Assembly (NCBI RefSeq): GCF_036311905.1 | Contig: NZ_JAZDCH010000003.1 | Location: 20,441-84,440, forward strand | Reading direction: 5' to 3' | Source: Brachybacterium sp036311905 | Lineage (GTDB): Bacteria; Actinomycetota; Actinomycetes; Actinomycetales; Dermabacteraceae | DNA length: 64,000 bases | Shown: piece by piece, positions 60,920-64,000 of the stretch | Position numbering within the stretch: the stretch's first letter is position 1 | Layout: every line of letters starts with the position of its first letter | Notes under the pieces: generated by a model | Database searches by the model: none | Told to the model about the DNA's origin: nothing | Seen by the model: only the letters and a program-made list of their open reading frames with translations | Position numbers and translations under genes: made by a program

Positions 60920-62431
60920 ATGACCAGCTCCGACATCCTGCGCCGCTCCGCGGCCGAGCAGGCCGCCGCGCTCGGGGCCGGGGAGATCTCCTCGAGCGAG
61001 CTGACCGCCGCGCACCTGGACCGCATCGACGCCGTCGACGGTGACCTGAACGCCTTCCTGCACGTCAGCCGCGAGGAGGCGCTCGCCACCGCGCGCGAGG
61101 TCGACTCCCTCCGCGCTGCGGGCGAGGAGCTGCACCCGCTCGCCGGCGTGCCCATCGCCGTGAAGGATGTGGTGGTCACCGAGGGGATTCCCACCACCGC
61201 CGCCTCCAAGATCCTCGAGGGGTGGATCCCGCCCTACGACGCGACCCTCGTCGAGAAGCTGCGGGCGGCGCGCCTGCCGATCCTCGGCAAGACCAACATG
61301 GACGAGTTCGCCATGGGCTCCTCCACGGAGTCCAGCGCCTTCGGCCCGACCCGCAACCCCTGGGACCGCGAGCGCATCCCAGGCGGTTCGGGCGGCGGCA
61401 GCGCCGCTGCCGTCGGCGCCTTCGAGGCGCCGCTCGCGATCGGCACCGACACTGGCGGCTCGATCCGCCAGCCCGCGTCGGTCACCGGCACCGTGGGCGT
61501 CAAGCCCACCTACGGCTCGATCTCCCGCTACGGCCTGATCGCCATGGCCAGCTCCCTGGACCAGGCAGGTCCCGTCACCCGCACCGTGGCCGATGCCGCC
61601 CTGCTGCACGAGCTGATCGCCGGGCACGACGCGCGCGACTCGACCTCCCTCCCGGACCCGGTCGGCGCCTACGCGGAGGCCGCGGGCCGGAAGGACGTGA
61701 AGGGCCTCCGCATCGGCGTGATCGCCGAGCTCGAGGGCGAGGCGTTCGCCCCGCTCGTCGGCGAGCGGTTCTCCGAGTCCCTCGCCCTGCTCGAGCAGGC
61801 GGGCGCCGAGATCCACCGCGTCTCCTGCCCGAACTTCGGCTACGCGCTCGGCGCCTACTACCTGATCATGCCGTCGGAGGCGTCCTCGAACCTCGCGAAG
61901 TTCGACGGCATGCGTTTCGGCTTGCGGGTCGTCCCCGAGGAGAGCCCGACCGCCGAGTCCGTCATGAAGGCGACCCGCGGCGCCGGCTTCGGCGACGAGG
62001 TCAAGCGCCGCATCCTGCTGGGCACCTACGCCCTCTCCGCCGGCTACTACGACGCCTACTACGGCAGTGCGCAGAAGGTCCGCACCCTGGTGCAGCGCGA
62101 CTTCGCGGCGGCGTTCGAGCAGGTGGACGTCCTCGCCTCGCCGACCGCGCCGACCGTCGCGTTCCGCCTCGGAGAGAAGGTCGACGACCCGCTGGCGATG
62201 TACGCCAACGACATCGCGACCATCCCCGCCAACCTCGCCGGCGTGCCGGGCATCTCGCTGCCCAGCGGCCTCGCCGAGGACGGTCTGCCCGCCGGCATCC
62301 AGTTCCTCGCCCCTGTCCGCGGCGACGAGCGGCTGTACCAGGTGGGCGGCGCCCTCGAGGCGCTGCTCGAGGACTCCTGGGGCGGGCCGCTGCTGGCCCA
62401 GGCCCCTGATCTCACCGGAGGTGCGCTCTGA
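60920..62431 (+). CDS. gatA: aspartyl/glutamyl-tRNA amidotransferase subunit A
   Basis: A 503-residue amidase subunit that hydrolyses glutamine and sends ammonia to GatB, which amidates Glu-tRNA(Gln) or Asp-tRNA(Asn). The Ser-cisSer-Lys triad is K82 (VPIAVKD), S157 (PGGSGGGSAA) and S181 (DTGGSIRQPA), spaced as in the Staphylococcus enzyme. GGGGAGGA precedes the ATG. Its stop shares a base with the gatB ATG (TGATG). Confidence 0.96.
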   Translation: MTSSDILRRSAAEQAAALGAGEISSSELTAAHLDRIDAVDGDLNAFLHVSREEALATAREVDSLRAAGEELHPLAGVPIAVKDVVVTEGIPTTAASKILEGWIPPYDATLVEKLRAARLPILGKTNMDEFAMGSSTESSAFGPTRNPWDRERIPGGSGGGSAAAVGAFEAPLAIGTDTGGSIRQPASVTGTVGVKPTYGSISRYGLIAMASSLDQAGPVTRTVADAALLHELIAGHDARDSTSLPDPVGAYAEAAGRKDVKGLRIGVIAELEGEAFAPLVGERFSESLALLEQAGAEIHRVSCPNFGYALGAYYLIMPSEASSNLAKFDGMRFGLRVVPEESPTAESVMKATRGAGFGDEVKRRILLGTYALSAGYYDAYYGSAQKVRTLVQRDFAAAFEQVDVLASPTAPTVAFRLGEKVDDPLAMYANDIATIPANLAGVPGISLPSGLAEDGLPAGIQFLAPVRGDERLYQVGGALEALLEDSWGGPLLAQAPDLTGGAL

Positions 62432-63942
62432 TGACCGCCATCACCACCGATCTCGTCGACTTCGACGACGCGATCGACCGCTACGACCCGGTCCTCGGCA
62501 TCGAGGTCCACGTCGAGCTCGGCACCGCCACCAAGATGTTCGACGGCGCGCCGAACATCTTCGCCGCCGAGCCGAACACCGCGATCACGCCCACCTCGCT
62601 GGGCCTGCCCGGCTCGCTGCCCGTCGTCAACGGCAAGGCGGTCGAGTACGCGATCCGCATCGGCCTGGCCCTGAACTGCCAGATCGCCGAGACCTGCCGC
62701 TTCGCGCGCAAGCAGTACTTCTACCCGGATCTGACGAAGAACTTCCAGACCTCCCAGTACGACGAGCCGATCGCCTTCGACGGCTGGGTCGACGTGGAGC
62801 TCGAGGATGGCGAGATCGTCCGGGTCGAGATCGAGCGCGCGCACATGGAGGAGGACGCTGGCAAGAACACCCACGTCGGCGGCGCCTCCGGCCGCATCCA
62901 CGGCGCGACCCACTCGCAGGTGGACTACAACCGCGCTGGCGTGCCGCTGGTCGAGATCGTCACCAAGCCGATCCCGGACACCAAGGGTCGCGCCCCCGAG
63001 GTCGCGGCCGCCTATGTCCGCACCCTGCGCGACATCTTCCGGGCCCTCGACGTCTCCGAGGCGCGGATGGAGCGCGGCAACGTCCGCGCCGACGTCAACG
63101 TCTCCCTGCGCGCGGACTCCGGCGCTCCGCTCGGCACTCGCACCGAGACCAAGAACGTCAACTCGTTCCGGTCGATCGAGCGGACCGTCCGCTTCGAGAT
63201 CTCCCGCCAGGCGGGGATCCTCGACGCCGGCGGCAGCATCGTGCAGGAGACCCGCCACTTCCACGAGGACACCGGCGAGACCTCCTCGGGTCGTCCCAAG
63301 TCCGACGCCGAGGACTATCGCTACTTCCCCGAGCCGGACCTCGTCCCCGTCGCGCCGAGCCGCGAGTGGGTCGAGGAGATCCGCGCCTCGCTGCCGGAGC
63401 TGCCGGCCGCGCGGCGTCGCCGCCTGCTGGGGGAGTGGGGCTTCAGCGATCTCGAGATGCGCGACGTGATCAACGCCGGCGCCCTCGACCTCATCGAGCA
63501 GACGGTCCTCGCCGGCGCCTCCGCGCAGGCCGCGCGCAAGTGGTGGATGGGCGAGCTGGCCCGCACCGCGCGCGAGCAGGAGGTCGAGCTCCACGGTCTC
63601 GCGGTCACCCCCGCGCAGGTCGCCGAACTGCAGGGCCTCGTCGATGAGAAGAAGATCAACGACAAGATCGCCAAGCAGGTGCTCACCAAGGTGCTCGCCG
63701 GCGAGGGCGACCCCGCCGCGATCGTCGAGGCCGAGGGACTCGCCGTGGTCTCCGACGACTCCGTGCTCACCGGCGCAGTGGATCAGGCGATCGCCGACAA
63801 CCCGGACGTCGTCGCCAAGATCCAGAGCGGCAAGGTCCAGGCGATCGGTGCTCTCATCGGCCCGATCATGAAGGCCACCCGCGGCCAGGCCGACGCCGGC
63901 CGCGTCCGCGAGATCATCATGGAGAAGCTCGGCGTGAGCTGA
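62431..63942 (+). CDS. gatB: aspartyl/glutamyl-tRNA amidotransferase subunit B
   Basis: A 503-residue kinase/transamidase subunit that activates the mischarged aminoacyl-tRNA. LGIEVHVELGTATKMF, PNTAITPTSLGLPGSLPV, the cradle segment RKQYFYPDLTKNFQ and YNRAGVPLVEIVTKP are diagnostic. The C-terminal helical and YqeY-like tail domains run from about residue 300, ending VREIIMEKLGVS. Complete in the window. Confidence 0.96.
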   Translation: MTAITTDLVDFDDAIDRYDPVLGIEVHVELGTATKMFDGAPNIFAAEPNTAITPTSLGLPGSLPVVNGKAVEYAIRIGLALNCQIAETCRFARKQYFYPDLTKNFQTSQYDEPIAFDGWVDVELEDGEIVRVEIERAHMEEDAGKNTHVGGASGRIHGATHSQVDYNRAGVPLVEIVTKPIPDTKGRAPEVAAAYVRTLRDIFRALDVSEARMERGNVRADVNVSLRADSGAPLGTRTETKNVNSFRSIERTVRFEISRQAGILDAGGSIVQETRHFHEDTGETSSGRPKSDAEDYRYFPEPDLVPVAPSREWVEEIRASLPELPAARRRRLLGEWGFSDLEMRDVINAGALDLIEQTVLAGASAQAARKWWMGELARTAREQEVELHGLAVTPAQVAELQGLVDEKKINDKIAKQVLTKVLAGEGDPAAIVEAEGLAVVSDDSVLTGAVDQAIADNPDVVAKIQSGKVQAIGALIGPIMKATRGQADAGRVREIIMEKLGVS

Positions 63943-63944
63943 GC

Positions 63945-63960
63945 CGGGCTCCGGAGCCCG
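63945..63960 (+). terminator. weak hairpin after gatB
   Basis: CGGGCT-CCGG-AGCCCG forms a 6-bp stem directly after the gatB stop. It may be only a partial terminator. Confidence 0.35.
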
Positions 63961-63990
63961 CTGCCAGGAACGGGGGGGAGCACCACACAG

Positions 63991-64000
63991 ATGCGGGTGA
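63991..64000 (+). CDS. possible start of the next gene
   Basis: ATG at 63991 follows GGGGGGGAG at about 11 bases spacing and opens a frame that runs off the window edge. Only three codons are visible, so no product can be suggested. Confidence 0.3.

Overview
The window is chromosomal DNA of a high-GC Gram-positive bacterium. Dense GC-rich genes, GTG and TTG starts, 4-base ATGA/GTGA overlaps, a Rho with a long Arg/Asp/Gln-rich insert, NucS mismatch repair, GlgE glucan synthesis and the order lysA-hom-thrC-thrB-rho ... rpmE-prfA-prmC-tsaC-wecA-atpIBEFHAGDC all point to Actinomycetota. A Micrococcales lineage such as Brachybacterium is my best guess from gene content; no rRNA is present to fix the genus.

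Layout. 1-430: 3' end of tsaD and a tRNA-Arg(CCG) with its own hairpin terminator. 500-4741: fused aminodeoxychorismate synthase/lyase (pabBC), converging on a fused trehalose-6-phosphate synthase/phosphatase (otsAB). 4986-12220: lysA, hom, thrC, thrB and rho, that is lysine and threonine synthesis followed by the termination factor. 12307-18754: a sugar module (binding protein and two permeases on the minus strand; an unusual Gfo/Idh/MocA-aldo/keto reductase fusion and a LacI regulator on the plus strand) around a divergent promoter with two LacI-type palindromes. This module separates rho from rpmE, which are neighbours in many actinobacteria. 18920-31525: rpmE, prfA, prmC, tsaC, wecA, atpI, the eight F1Fo ATP synthase genes and a DUF2550 protein.

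31550-36808: nucS-nagA (minus), then two unrecognised envelope proteins and a thioredoxin/TPR protein. 36848-43558: glgX-glgE-glgB (minus), alpha-glucan metabolism. 43762-49242: a tightly coupled MoxR ATPase, DUF58, small membrane protein, two VWA membrane proteins and a TPR-like protein (Bat-like cluster). 49239-55445: cysteine desulfurase, mnmA, a MetE-like barrel protein of unknown function and ligA. 55464-59415: a RecQ helicase with a phosphoribosyltransferase-like tail, divergent from a two-gene HTTM-like membrane unit. 59473-63942: a small acidic protein, a GNAT acetyltransferase and gatC-gatA-gatB.

Several genes are functionally linked. The desulfurase can supply the sulfur used by MnmA. 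PrmC methylates the RF1 encoded just before it. TsaC and TsaD act in the same t6A tRNA modification. GatCAB corrects mischarged tRNAs. OtsAB and GlgXEB share the trehalose/glucan economy. Most of the window is conserved housekeeping DNA. The less ordinary points are the inserted sugar module with its fusion enzyme, a shared 11-bp-phased TCTCAT array upstream of nucS and of the HTTM pair, recurrent leaderless-type promoters, a shortened ATP synthase epsilon subunit, and a RecQ fusion. All assignments rest on reading the sequence and recalled family knowledge; no database search was run.
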